DNA from: Streptomyces sp. NBC_01351
GTDB lineage: Bacteria > Actinomycetota > Actinomycetes > Streptomycetales > Streptomycetaceae
Length of the DNA: 64,000 nt
Assembly (NCBI RefSeq): GCF_036237315.1
Contig: NZ_CP108356.1
Span: 7,817,501 to 7,881,500 of the forward strand
Direction of reading: 5' to 3'
A program made the translations under genes and the position numbers. The number at the start of each line of letters is the position of its first letter. The first letter of the stretch is position 1. Positions 25,328 through 35,200 of the stretch are shown one piece after another. The notes below the pieces were generated by a model. The model was not told the origin of the DNA. It saw only the letters and a program-made list of their open reading frames with translations, and made no database searches.

Positions 25328-26695
25328 TCAGGCGCTGATGGACGCGCGCCGGATCGATTCGAGTGCGCGCGCCACGTCGTCGTCGGTCGTCGACCAGTTG
25401 CTCACCGAGATGCGCATGACGCGCCGCCCGTGCCAGGTGGAGCCGCTGATCCACGCCGTGCCGTCGTCGAGCAGCCGGGCGAGTACCCGCTCCGTGCGCT
25501 CGTCGTCGCCGAACTCGGCGCAGACCTGGGTGAACACCACGTCATTGAGCACGGTCGCGCCGTCCGTCCAGGCGATGCCGGCGGCGAACGCGGCGGCGTG
25601 CCGGCACAGCCGCTCGACGAGGTCGGCCACGCCCGACCGGCCGAGGGACCTGAGCGCCGCCCACACGGGGAAGGCCCTGCCGCGCCGGGAGAGTTCGGGA
25701 ACCTTGTCGACGGGGTCGCCCTGTTCGTCGTGGATGAGGTAGTCGCCGCGCAGACCCATCGCCGCCCGGACCGCGGACGGGTCGCGCACGATGGCGAGCC
25801 CACAGTCGTAGGGGACGTTGAGGGTCTTGTGGGCGTCCGTCGCCCAGGAGTCGGCGTCGGCGCAGCCCGCCGTCAGGTGCGCGTACCTCGGGGACGTGGC
25901 CGCCCACAGTCCGAAGGCGCCGTCCACGTGCACCCACGCGTCCGCCTCGCGAGCGGCACCGATCGTCTCGACGAAGGGGTCGAAGGCCCCGGAGTGGATG
26001 TCCCCGGCCTGCAGGATCACGATCGTGGGGCGCTGCCCGCCGGCCGCCAGGGCGTCCCGCAGGGCCGCGGGCTCGATGCGGCCTTGCCCGTCCGCGGTCA
26101 CCAGTTCGGGCCGGCCGAGTCCCAGGTAGCGAAGTGCCAGGTCGATGGCCATGTGGCGGTCCTCGCCGGCGATGACCCGTACGGCCGGCCCGCCGGCGAG
26201 GCCATCGCCGGCGACGTTCCAGCCGGCCCGCCGCAGCACCGCGTCGCGCCCGGCTGCGAGGCAGGTGAAGTTGGCCATCGTGGCACCCGTGGTGAAGCCG
26301 ACGGCGCTGTCGCCCGGTAGGCCGAGCAGATCCAGCAACCATGCGCCGGCGACCTCCTCAACCGCCGCGTACGCGGGAGAGGCGGCGCGCATCACACAGT
26401 TCTGGTCCCAGGCACTGACCAGCCAGTCCGCGGCGAGCGCGGCGGGTTCGGTGCCACCGACCACGAACCCGTAGAAGCGGCCGCTGGGAAACGCGGTGAG
26501 CCCCGGCTCACAGGCCGTGGCGAGCAGGTCGACGACGTCGGCGGGCGTGCCGGGAGCGTCGGGCAGCTCGGCACCGAGCGCGCGCACGATCTCATCGACC
26601 GAAGCGCGGGCGGGAACCCGGCGGTCGTTCAGGCTCGCCAGCCAGCGGATGGCATGGCTGTGTGCCTGTCGGAGCGCCGCCTCGCGCGCGTCCAT
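25328..26695 (-). CDS. PLP-dependent group II amino acid decarboxylase
   Basis: 455 residues, matching the aromatic-L-amino-acid/glutamate/diaminobutyrate decarboxylase fold. GFTTGATMANFTCLAAGRDA binds PLP, VHVDGAFGLWAA has the Asp pairing with the pyridine nitrogen, and WATDAHKTLNVPYDCG contains the PLP lysine in the family pattern (S/T/A-x-D-x-H-K). The substrate cannot be decided from sequence; the position upstream of ectABCD makes diaminobutyrate conceivable, but aromatic amino acids are equally possible. It ends 289 bp before ectA, so it is probably a separate transcription unit. Confidence 0.85.
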   Translation of the reverse strand: MDAREAALRQAHSHAIRWLASLNDRRVPARASVDEIVRALGAELPDAPGTPADVVDLLATACEPGLTAFPSGRFYGFVVGGTEPAALAADWLVSAWDQNCVMRAASPAYAAVEEVAGAWLLDLLGLPGDSAVGFTTGATMANFTCLAAGRDAVLRRAGWNVAGDGLAGGPAVRVIAGEDRHMAIDLALRYLGLGRPELVTADGQGRIEPAALRDALAAGGQRPTIVILQAGDIHSGAFDPFVETIGAAREADAWVHVDGAFGLWAATSPRYAHLTAGCADADSWATDAHKTLNVPYDCGLAIVRDPSAVRAAMGLRGDYLIHDEQGDPVDKVPELSRRGRAFPVWAALRSLGRSGVADLVERLCRHAAAFAAGIAWTDGATVLNDVVFTQVCAEFGDDERTERVLARLLDDGTAWISGSTWHGRRVMRISVSNWSTTDDDVARALESIRRASISA

Positions 26696-26756
26696 ACCTT
26701 GGACTATGAGCCTGCGGTCACCGCCCCGCAAGGGGACCGGACACCGGACCCGCCCG

Positions 26757-29222
26757 TCAGGCGGGGGGCAGGCTCTGTTCGGACCAGACGGTCTTGCCTC
26801 CCCTGGTGTAGCGGCTGCCCCAGCGGTGCGAGAGCTGGGCGACGATGTACAGACCGCGACCACCCTCCTCGGAGTTCCTCGCACGCCGCATCCTCGGCTG
26901 CGTGTTGCTCGAATCCGAGACTTCGCACGTCAGGGTGTCCGCGTGGATCAGCCGGAGTCGGACCGGGCCCCCGGCGTGCCGAATGGAGTTGGTGACCAGC
27001 TCGCTGACGATGAGCTCCGTGCTGAAGGCGAGCTCGTCGAGGTCCCAGGCGGTCAGCTGGTCCAGGACGAGATGGCGCGCGTCGGCGACGACCGCCGGGT
27101 CGGCGGCGAGCCGCCATGTCGCGATGGAGCCGGCATCCACCACCCGGGTACGGGCGAGCAGGAGGGTGACGTCGTCCCTCAGCCTGCCCGGCGGCAGCCC
27201 TTCCACGATGTCGTGCCGGGCATCGCGCAGCGGCCGGCCGAGTACGTCCGCGCGCAGCAGGCGGGCCGCCAGATCGTCCATGCCCTGGTCGATGTCCCCC
27301 TCTCCGCGTTCGATCAGGCCGTCGGTGTACAGGGCGAGGACGCTTCCCGGCGGCAGCTCGCGTTCGACCGGCTCGAACGGCCATCCGCCGACCCCCAGGG
27401 GCGGGCCGGGGGACAGGTCGACGTACTCCACGGTGCCGTCCGGGCTGACCACGGCCGGAGGCGGATGTCCGGCGCTCGCCATGACGCAACTTCGGGTGAC
27501 CGGGTCGTAGACGGCGTACAGGCAGGTGGCCCCGGCCGGTCCGGCGGGCAGTGGCGTGCCGGCGTCGCCGTCCTCCGAGTCGTCGCTCTCGGCCTCGGTG
27601 ACGACCTGCAGAACCATGTCGTCCACGTGCGCCAGCAGTTCCTCGGGTTCCAGTTCCAGGTCCGCCATCGCGCGTACGGCGCTGCGGAGGCGTCCCATCA
27701 TGGCCGTGGCGTGCAGTCCGTGACCGGCGACATCGCCGACCACCAGGGCGACCCGGGCCGACGACAGGGGGATGACGTCGAACCAGTCGCCGCCCACGCC
27801 GCTGTCCGCGTCGGCCGGCAGGTAGAGGCCGGCGGCTTCCAGCGCGGGCCTTTCCGAGGTGGCCGGCGGGAGAAGGCTGCGCTGCAGGCCCACGGCGGTG
27901 CGGCGTTCCTTCGTGTACCGCCGGGCATTGTCCACGGCGATGGCCGCACGGGCGGCGATCTCCTCCAGAAGTGCCAGGTCGTCCTCGTCCGGCGGGGGAG
28001 CGTCCCCCGTGCGCCAGAGCGTGAGCCTGCCGAACCTGATGCCCCGGGCGCACAGCGGCGCCGTCATCGCCGCATGCGCACCCGGTACCGCGGTGGCCCA
28101 CTGCGGGGCCGCGCCGTTCCCGGGCCCCGTGGACCGGGCTCTAAGGCCGGTGACCAGCTCTCCCCGGCACTCCCGCGCCCCGGGCGCGGTCGGGTTCGGA
28201 GGGTGGGGAACGGCTTCGGCGAGGGGAGCCGTGAAGTGGACCGTACCCGTGGGCAGCGCGTCCGCTTCCGCTCCGGCGACGGCCATCCGGATCAGGGGCA
28301 GCGTGAGATGCCCGTCGGCGGGTGGTTCGCCGCCGGTCAGAACGGTCTCCGCGAGATCCACCGCGGCGCAGTCGCCGAACGCGGGCGCCAGGACTTTGAC
28401 CAGGTCCTCGACGGTGCGCAGGACGGACAGCGAACCGCCCAGCGCTCCGGTCGCGCGGTACAGCAGGTCCAGGCGTCCACGCGCCCGCTCGTGGTCGGTG
28501 ACGTCGGTGAACACCGCCGCCACACCCATCGGATGTCCGTCGGGTTCCTGAAGCCGGAACGCCTGGATGGTCACGACCCGGCCGCCCCTCGGGTCGTCCA
28601 GGGTGCGTGCGGTCGCGTTGAAGCCGATCAGCGGGTTCCCGCTGTGCAGGACCTCCCGCAGCCGGTCGTCGATGATCCGCGCGTCCTCGGCCCACAGGAA
28701 GTCGGCCAGCCGTCGGCCGGTCAGGTCGACGGGCACCCCGGTGTAGGGCAACAGGTGCGTGTTCGTCCGCAGCAGGCGCAGCTCCGCGTCGAAGACGGCC
28801 AGGCCCACTCGGCCCTGCAGGAAGAGTTCGTGCGTGAAGGCGTGGTCCTGCCGCCACTGGGCCACGAGACCCAGGGGCGAGCCGATGACGAAGCAGCGGG
28901 CCGCGTCCCCGTGCGCGCCGTCGTCCAGCGGTATGACGCGGAAGCCGATCTCCAGCTCGCGTCCTGAGCCGTGCCGCAGCGCGGCCCGGCCCTCCCACCC
29001 TTCCCGGGCCCCGTGCTTGCCCTGGGCCAGAACCGCTTCCCAGCTGCTCGCGTCCGCCAGGAGGTCCCGTACAGGTCGGCCGCACACGTCTGCGGACGTG
29101 CGATCCAGGAGGATTTCGGCCGCCGGTGTCCAGGCGATGACCGTCCCGGCATGGTCCAGCAGCGCCGCGGCCGTGTTCGTGACAGCGAAGGGATAGTCCT
29201 GGTTGCTCTCGGTGGCGCGCAT
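26757..29222 (-). CDS. PAS-PAS-GAF-SpoIIE phosphatase with C-terminal HATPase
   Basis: 821 residues. Two PAS domains (about 8-115 and 130-245; the second has LFLQGRVGLAVFDAELRLLRTNTHL and a PAC-like VAAVFTDVTDHERAR) are followed by a GAF-like region (about 260-440), the phosphatase (about 460-680: GGDWFDVIPLSS, VVGDVAGHGLHATAMMG, LALYTDGLIERGE, DDVTLLLARTR) and an RsbW-like ATPase (LIVSELVTNSIRHAGG, GRGLYIVAQLSHRWG). It is related to the phosphatase at 3016-5796 but has a different sensor. It lies 61 bp upstream of the decarboxylase gene on the same strand. Confidence 0.9.
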   Translation of the reverse strand: MRATESNQDYPFAVTNTAAALLDHAGTVIAWTPAAEILLDRTSADVCGRPVRDLLADASSWEAVLAQGKHGAREGWEGRAALRHGSGRELEIGFRVIPLDDGAHGDAARCFVIGSPLGLVAQWRQDHAFTHELFLQGRVGLAVFDAELRLLRTNTHLLPYTGVPVDLTGRRLADFLWAEDARIIDDRLREVLHSGNPLIGFNATARTLDDPRGGRVVTIQAFRLQEPDGHPMGVAAVFTDVTDHERARGRLDLLYRATGALGGSLSVLRTVEDLVKVLAPAFGDCAAVDLAETVLTGGEPPADGHLTLPLIRMAVAGAEADALPTGTVHFTAPLAEAVPHPPNPTAPGARECRGELVTGLRARSTGPGNGAAPQWATAVPGAHAAMTAPLCARGIRFGRLTLWRTGDAPPPDEDDLALLEEIAARAAIAVDNARRYTKERRTAVGLQRSLLPPATSERPALEAAGLYLPADADSGVGGDWFDVIPLSSARVALVVGDVAGHGLHATAMMGRLRSAVRAMADLELEPEELLAHVDDMVLQVVTEAESDDSEDGDAGTPLPAGPAGATCLYAVYDPVTRSCVMASAGHPPPAVVSPDGTVEYVDLSPGPPLGVGGWPFEPVERELPPGSVLALYTDGLIERGEGDIDQGMDDLAARLLRADVLGRPLRDARHDIVEGLPPGRLRDDVTLLLARTRVVDAGSIATWRLAADPAVVADARHLVLDQLTAWDLDELAFSTELIVSELVTNSIRHAGGPVRLRLIHADTLTCEVSDSSNTQPRMRRARNSEEGGRGLYIVAQLSHRWGSRYTRGGKTVWSEQSLPPA

Positions 29223-29349
29223 GCGTGCCCATCTCGTCCGCCGGTCCCGCTGTCCTCATGCTGGTCGATGTCCGCGGCGGGGGCCAGAGGCGTTACGCCA
29301 TCCGGTACCGCTTCGGGCGTCGGCCCGCAGTGTCCGGCGAGCTCACGCC

Positions 29350-29937
29350 TCAGCTCGCGGTCCCGGGCGGTGCGGTGATCCGGCGTACGGACTCCACCAC
29401 CGCCGCCCGGTGGCGGGCGAGCTGCTCCGGTACCCAGTCGCCGCCCGGCCGGCCGGCCGCCGGTCCGCCCACCGTGCCGAACCACGCCTGAGACGTGGCC
29501 ACCACCATCGCCAGCAGGTCGGCGGCGTCCATTCCGGCGGTGATCCGGCCTGCCTGCTGAGCCTTCCGCACTGCTGCGATCTTGGCCTCGTAGGCGGCTT
29601 CCTCGGTGGCCGTGCCCCCCGGACGCTCCAGCCGCTTCCACAGCACCAGACGCATCAGCGGTGGCCGCTCGACGAGGTGGTCGAAGATCGCGCCCGCGTA
29701 GCCGGGCAGGTCGTCCGCGTCGAACGGTACGGACTCCGAGCCGGTCTCCAGCGCCCGCTGGAGCACGGCGTCGAAGAGCTGCTCCTTGTTCCCGTAGTAG
29801 ACGTAGATCAGCCGTTTGTTCGCCTGTGCGGCCTCGGCGATGCGGTCGACCCGCGCCCCGGCGATGCCGTGCGTGGCGAACTCTGCGAGTGCCGCATCGA
29901 GCAGGCGTGCCTTGGTCGCGCTGGAATCCCGTGCCAT
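29350..29937 (-). CDS. TetR-family repressor
   Basis: 195 residues. An N-terminal HTH (about 5-50: LLDAALAEFATHGIAGARVDRIAEAAQANKRLIYVYYGNKEQLF-type) is followed by a variable ligand domain. It is divergent from the aldo/keto reductase, with mirrored operator arms between the two. Start ATG 29937 lies 6 nt after TAGGCT with no ribosome site, so the transcript is probably leaderless. It most likely represses itself and the reductase and is released by a small-molecule ligand. Confidence 0.9.
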   Translation of the reverse strand: MARDSSATKARLLDAALAEFATHGIAGARVDRIAEAAQANKRLIYVYYGNKEQLFDAVLQRALETGSESVPFDADDLPGYAGAIFDHLVERPPLMRLVLWKRLERPGGTATEEAAYEAKIAAVRKAQQAGRITAGMDAADLLAMVVATSQAWFGTVGGPAAGRPGGDWVPEQLARHRAAVVESVRRITAPPGTAS

Positions 29938-29943
29938 GTCTCG

Positions 29944-29949
29944 AGCCTA
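29944..29949 (-). promoter_or_regulatory. Leaderless -10 box of the TetR gene
   Basis: TAGGCT on the minus strand, 6 nt before ATG 29937. The same hexamer and spacing occur at the other TetR gene (51991-51996). Confidence 0.55.
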
Positions 29950-29951
29950 GC

Positions 29952-30020
29952 AAGTAACTATCTGGTTATTGACATCCACCGCGGGGGCGGTGCATGGTCT
30001 ACCTATCCAGTTAGTTACTT
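29952..30020. promoter_or_regulatory. Paired TetR operators between TetR and aldo/keto reductase
   Basis: AAGTAACTATCTGGTTA at 29952-29968 and its near-complement TATCCAGTTAGTTACTT at 30004-30020 share AAGTAACTA-n-CTGG in opposite orientation. TTGACA at 29969-29974 (plus strand) lies directly beside the left arm and can serve as -35 for the reductase. One arm also abuts the -10 of the TetR gene, so both promoters can be blocked. Confidence 0.7.
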
Positions 30021-30035
30021 ATCAGGGAGACCGCG

Positions 30036-31019
30036 ATGGACATCCGCACACTGGGCAGCAACGGACTGAAGGTCGGCGCCGAGGGACTCGGGCTGATGGG
30101 CATGAGCGCCCACTACGGAGCCACGGACGAGGCCGAATCGCTCGCCACCATCGACCGAGCCCTGGAGCTCGGCGTCACCCTGCTCGACACCGCCGAGGGC
30201 TACGGCCCCTTCCACAACGAACGGCTGCTCGGCAAGGCCCTGGCCGGCCGCCGCGAAGCCGCCGTGATCGCCACGAAGACGGGGGTCGAGTTCACCGACG
30301 AAGGCGCCTTGCGCGGGCACAACGCGACCCCCGAGTACATCCGCCGCTCGGCCGACCGCTCCCTGCGCCACCTCGGCACCGACCACATCGACCTGTACTA
30401 CCTGCACCGCATCGACCCGGACGTGCCCGTCGAGGAGAGCGTGGGCGCCCTCGCCGAACTCGTCGCCGCCGGCAAGGTCCGCCACATCGGCGTGTGCGAG
30501 GCCGCGCCCGCCACCATCGCCCGCGCCCACGCCGTCCACCCGCTGACTGCCGTGCAGACCGAGTACAGCCTCTTCGAGCGCGGCATCGAGCACGACGGCG
30601 TCCTCGACACCCTGCGCGAGCTCGGCATCGGGCTCGTCGCCTACTCCCCGCTGGGCCGGGGATTCCTTTCCGGCGCCATCACCAGCCCGGACGACTTCGC
30701 CGCCGACGACTTCCGCCGCACCGACCCCCGTTTCCAGGGCGAGAACTTCCGCCGCAACCTGGCCGTCGTCGACCAGGTGCGCCGCCTCGCCGCGGAGAAG
30801 GGCGTCACGCCTTCGCAGCTCGCCCTGGCCTGGACCCTGCGCCAGGGCGCGGTGCCCATCCCGGGCACCAAGCGCCGCGGCTACCTGGAGGAGAACATCG
30901 CCGCCACCGCCGTGACGATCACCGACGAGGATTTGGCCGCCATCGACGCCGTGGCCCCGCACGGCGTGGCCGCGGGCGACCGCTACGCCCCCGAGCTGAT
31001 GAAGTCGCTCAACGGCTGA
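30036..31019 (+). CDS. Aldo/keto reductase
   Basis: 327 residues, a TIM-barrel NAD(P)H-dependent reductase of the AKR11/AKR13-like group. The catalytic tetrad is visible: D51 and Y56 in LLDTAEGYGPF, K81 in IATKTG, H124 in YYLHRID. The cofactor region VPIPGTKRRGYLEEN is also present. It reduces aldehydes or ketones of unknown identity. Ribosome site GGGAGA lies 6 nt before the ATG. Controlled by the divergent TetR repressor through paired operators. Confidence 0.92.
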   Translation: MDIRTLGSNGLKVGAEGLGLMGMSAHYGATDEAESLATIDRALELGVTLLDTAEGYGPFHNERLLGKALAGRREAAVIATKTGVEFTDEGALRGHNATPEYIRRSADRSLRHLGTDHIDLYYLHRIDPDVPVEESVGALAELVAAGKVRHIGVCEAAPATIARAHAVHPLTAVQTEYSLFERGIEHDGVLDTLRELGIGLVAYSPLGRGFLSGAITSPDDFAADDFRRTDPRFQGENFRRNLAVVDQVRRLAAEKGVTPSQLALAWTLRQGAVPIPGTKRRGYLEENIAATAVTITDEDLAAIDAVAPHGVAAGDRYAPELMKSLNG

Positions 31020-31067
31020 CGGCGCGGCGCGCGGCGTCGAACGGCCGGCGCGCAGGGGGCGCCGTAC

Positions 31068-32159
31068 TCAGGGCTCGCACAGGCGTACGGCGAGGGCGGC
31101 GATGTCGTCGTCAAGGCGTCCTCTGCTGTAGCGGAGGAGATCGTGGTGCAGAGCGCTGAGCAGTTCGCGGGGTGCTGTCGGGGGCTGTCGACGCATCCAG
31201 GCCGCCAGCGGGAAGAATTCGCCGTCGCGGGCGCGGGTCTCGGCGATCCCATCGGTATAGAGGAGCAGCAGGTCGTTGGGGGCGAAATCGAAGGTGTCGA
31301 CGGTGTACTGATCGCCGATCAGCTCCGCGAGGCTGAGCAGTGGAGACGGATCGGTCGACTCGAGGACACGGAGTTTCCCGTGGTGCAGGAGCAGTGGCGG
31401 GGGGTGTCCGCAGTTGAGGATGTCGATACGGCTGCCCGCGTGCGGGATCTCGACGAGAAGGGCCGTGGCGAAACGTTCCATCGGCCCCTCGGGGGGAAAG
31501 GCGGAGTTGTAACGGGTGCTGCTGGCGTCCAGCCTGCGTGCGACGTCGACCATGTCGGTCTCGCCGTAGGCCGCCTCCCGGAACGCGTTGACGATCGCCG
31601 CGGCCGCACCCACCGCCGGCAGGCCCTTGCCCCGCACGTCACCGATGAGCAGCCTGACCCCGTACGGCGTGTCGACCACCTCGTAGAAATCCCCGCCGAT
31701 GCGGGCCTCCGCCGCCGCCGCGAGGTACAGCGACTCGATCTCGATGCAGCCGATGCGACGCGGCAGAGGGCTCAGCACCACCTGCTGCGCTGCATCGGCG
31801 ACGAGCCGCACCTGGAAGAGCGTGCGCTCCCGCTGGAGCCGCAGATGGCTGCCGTACGCGGCGGCCACGGTGACCGCGATGATCCCCGCGGCCGTCCACC
31901 ACGTCCCCAGATCGGGGAAGACGAGGCTGAGGCCGATCATCAGAAGGAGGCAGACCGTCCCGAGCAGGACGGTCGGGAGCACCGGCCACATGGCGGCGGC
32001 GAGGGCCGGCGCCGCGGGCAGAAGGCGGCTGAAGGCCATTTCCGGCGGAGTGGTGTAGGCCAGGCTTGCGATGACGACGGTCAGGATGACCGGCGACAGC
32101 CGCACAAGTCTTCCCGGGCCGGAGCGCCTATGGAGCCGCGGCCGTCCGGACTCGATCAT
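31068..32159 (-). CDS. Membrane-anchored SpoIIE-type serine phosphatase (paralogue)
   Basis: 363 residues: a basic N-terminus, three or four hydrophobic segments in residues 20-105 (LVRLSPVILTVVIASLAY, VLLGTVCLLLMIGLSLVF, WWTAAGIIAVTVAAAYG), then a PP2C/SpoIIE domain (GGDFYEVVDTPYGVRLLIGDVRG, LNCGHPPPLLL, LLLYTDGIAETRARD, DDDIAALAVRL). It is closely similar to the protein at 6999-8207 in both domains, so this is a paralogue pair. Start ATG 32159 follows TATTCT at 7 nt; the transcript is probably leaderless. Confidence 0.9.
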   Translation of the reverse strand: MIESGRPRLHRRSGPGRLVRLSPVILTVVIASLAYTTPPEMAFSRLLPAAPALAAAMWPVLPTVLLGTVCLLLMIGLSLVFPDLGTWWTAAGIIAVTVAAAYGSHLRLQRERTLFQVRLVADAAQQVVLSPLPRRIGCIEIESLYLAAAAEARIGGDFYEVVDTPYGVRLLIGDVRGKGLPAVGAAAAIVNAFREAAYGETDMVDVARRLDASSTRYNSAFPPEGPMERFATALLVEIPHAGSRIDILNCGHPPPLLLHHGKLRVLESTDPSPLLSLAELIGDQYTVDTFDFAPNDLLLLYTDGIAETRARDGEFFPLAAWMRRQPPTAPRELLSALHHDLLRYSRGRLDDDIAALAVRLCEP

Positions 32160-32166
32160 ACGTCCC

Positions 32167-32172
32167 AGAATA
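32167..32172 (-). promoter_or_regulatory. Leaderless -10 box of membrane SpoIIE gene
   Basis: TATTCT on the minus strand, 7 nt before ATG 32159, with no Shine-Dalgarno sequence. Confidence 0.5.
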
Positions 32173-32239
32173 TCCGCGTAATGAGGGCATAGCGCTCTGA
32201 CGGACAGAGCCGGCTGCCCGCCCCTCCGGCTTAGCGCGG

Positions 32240-35200
32240 TTACCCGGACTGTCCCGCCGGGGTCACGGGCACCGCCGGGCCGGGCGGCGCCGGCGATTCC
32301 AGCAGTTCCCGGACGGTGTCGGCCTCGGGCAGGCCCATGCGGGTGAAGAGGTCCAGGGCCCGGCGCCAGTGCGCGGCGGCCTCGTCCGCCCGTCCCAGGG
32401 CGGCCAGCGCCCGCCCGATGCCGTCCAGTGCAAACGCCTGGTTGCACCTGTGGTCGATGGCGGCGGCGATCTCCAGGGCCTTGCCGTGGTGGTCGAGTGC
32501 GCGTGCCGGTTCGCCGCGGTCGAGGTGCACGGCGCCCGCGACGAGGTGGGCGAGGCCGGCCGGCTCGGGCCGGGTGACGGCGCTCAGGAGGTCGAAGACC
32601 TGGCCGAGGAAGACGAGCGCGTCGTCGGTGCGGCCGCGCGTACGGTTGATTTCGGCCAGTTCCACCAAGGCCTTCGCCTCGATGGCCGGGTCGTTCAGCT
32701 GCCGGGCGGCCGCCAGGGCCTCCTGGAGGTGCCGGTGCCCTTCGTCGTGCCGTCCGAGCTTCCCCTCGGCGGCGCCGATGCCGATGAGGGCAAGAGGTAT
32801 GCCGTACCGGTCGCCGATCCGGCGGTCGATCGCCAACGAGCCGGCCGACGCCTCGACTGCCCCGGCGAAGTCGCCCAGCATGTACCGGATGTGACCGAGC
32901 AGCCAGAGGGCGACGCCCTCCTCCCGGGGCGATTCCACCTCCTGCACCGCGGCGAGCGCCTGTTGCACCCCGGAGAGGGCCGCCGGATAGTCGCCGAGAC
33001 GTTGACGGAACAGCGCCACGCGCGTCAGCGTGACGATCTCCCGGCGGCGGTCGCCGAGTTCCCGTACGAGGGCCAGCGCGCGCTCGCCGCAGTCGAGGGC
33101 GGCCCCGGGTTCGTCCGCACCCCAGTGCGCCACCCCGAGGTTGAGCAGGGTCAACGACTCGGCGCCGCGGTCCCCGGCGCCGCGGGCGGCGTCGATGGCC
33201 GCGGTGTGCGCGGCGACGGACTCGTCGTGGTGGCCGCCGACCCGCAGGTAGTCGGCCAGGTTGAAGGTGATCTGCCAGGCGTGGGCGGGCAGGCCGTGGG
33301 CGGCGGCGATCCGCACCGAGGAGAGGAGGTTGGCGCGTTCGGCGCAGCACCAGTCGATGACCGCCGGGACCCCGCTCAACTCGGGGACGTCCAGCGGCGG
33401 ATGCGTCAGCTTCGGCTCGGTGGCGAGCCGGCCGGGGGCGAAGGCCTCCCGGGCCAGGGCGGTGGTGTGCAGGTGGTAGTCGAGGAGCCGGTGGACGGCC
33501 TCACGCGTGCTGTCACCGTCACCTTCACCGTCGGCGAAGCTGCGGGCGTAGTCGCGGACCAGGTCGTGGAAGGCGTAGCGCCCGGGCAGCCGTTGCGTGA
33601 GCAGGTGGACGTCCAGCAGGCTCTCCAGCAGCCGTTCGGCCTCGGCGACGGGGATCCCGGCGAGCGCGGCCGCCGTGAAGACGTCGACGTCCGAGCCGGG
33701 GCAGACGCCCAGTAGCCGGAACAGCCGCCGCTGCACGACATCGAGCTGGTCGTAGGAGAGCGCGAACGCCGCGGCCACCCGCTGGTCACCGACCGCGAGT
33801 TCGGCCAGCCGCTCGCTCCTGCGCAGGCGCCCGGCCAGATCGGCGACGGTCCACAGCGGACGGTGGCGCAGCCGGGCCGCGGCCATCCGGATGGCCAGCG
33901 GCAAATGGCCGCACAGCGCGACGACCTCCGCCACCTCGGCCGGCCCGTCGTCCGTCCGGCCGGGACCGGCCACCCGTGCGAACAGCGCGACGGCCTCGGC
34001 CTCGGGCAGCACGTCCAGGGAGAGCGTGGCCGCGCCGGGCAGGTCGGCGAGGCGGCGACGGCTGGTGACCAGGACGAGCGACCCGGCGGTACCGGGCAGC
34101 AGCAGCCGCACCTGCTCGGCGGTGGCCGCGTTGTCCAGGACCAACAGGACGCGGCGGTCGCGCAACTCGTCCCGCCAGACCGCCGCCCGGTCGTCGGGGG
34201 AGTGCGGGATCCGTTCGGGCGGCACGCCGATCGTGCGCAGCAGGCCCGCCAGCGCCGCCGCCGGCTCCAGCGGCCCGCGGCCCGCGGTGTGGGCGTGCAG
34301 GTCGAGGAAGAGCTGCCCGCCGGGGAAGCGGGCGGCGAGGTGGTGGGCCGCGTGGACGGCCAGCGTCGTCTTGCCGACGCCCGCCATGCCGTCCACGGTG
34401 GAGACGACCAGCGCGGCGGGCGCCTCGTCGGCGACGCAGGACAGCAGCCGGGCGAACTCCGCCGCCCGGCCGGTGAAGTCGGGCACGTCGTAGGGGAGCG
34501 TGCACGGTCCGGACGACGCCCGCGGACCGTCGGCGGCCTGCGCCGCCTCCCCCGGCGGCACCGCTTCCGGCTGCGCCGGGACTGCGGACGGGTTCGCGGC
34601 TCCCAGGCCCTGATCGGAGCGCAGGACGTGCGCGTGGGCGGCCCGCAGTTCCGGTCCCGGATCGAGCCCGAGCTCATCGGCGACGGCCCGTCGCGCCGTC
34701 TCGAACACCCGCAGTGCGTCCGCCTGCCGCCCGCAGAGGTGGAGAGCGCGCATGAGGTGGGCCGCGAGCGACTCCTTCACCGGGTGTTCCGCGACGAGGT
34801 CGGTCAGTTCCGCGACGAGGTCGCGGTGCCGGCCGAGGGCGAGATCGGCCGCGATGCGCTGGTCGAGCGCCTGCAGGCGCAGCTCCTCCAGCCCCGCGCA
34901 CAGCCGGGCCCGGGCCAGGTCGGAGGCGGCGTCGGCCAGCGCCGGGCCGCGCCACAGCCGTAGTGCCGAGCCCAGCAGCTCCGACCGGTCGGCGGCGTCC
35001 GGAGTCGAACCCGCCCGCCGCACCAGTGCCTGGAAGCGGTGGGCGTCCACCCGCCGGGGTTCGGTCCGCAGCAGATAGCCCTCGCCCTGGCGGTCGAGCG
35101 AGGCGATCTCCGGTGGCAGCAGGGCGCGGAGCCTGCTGACGTGGCTGCGCAGTGCGCCCGGCGCGCCCGGCGGAGGCTCACCGTCCCACAGCAGGTCCGT

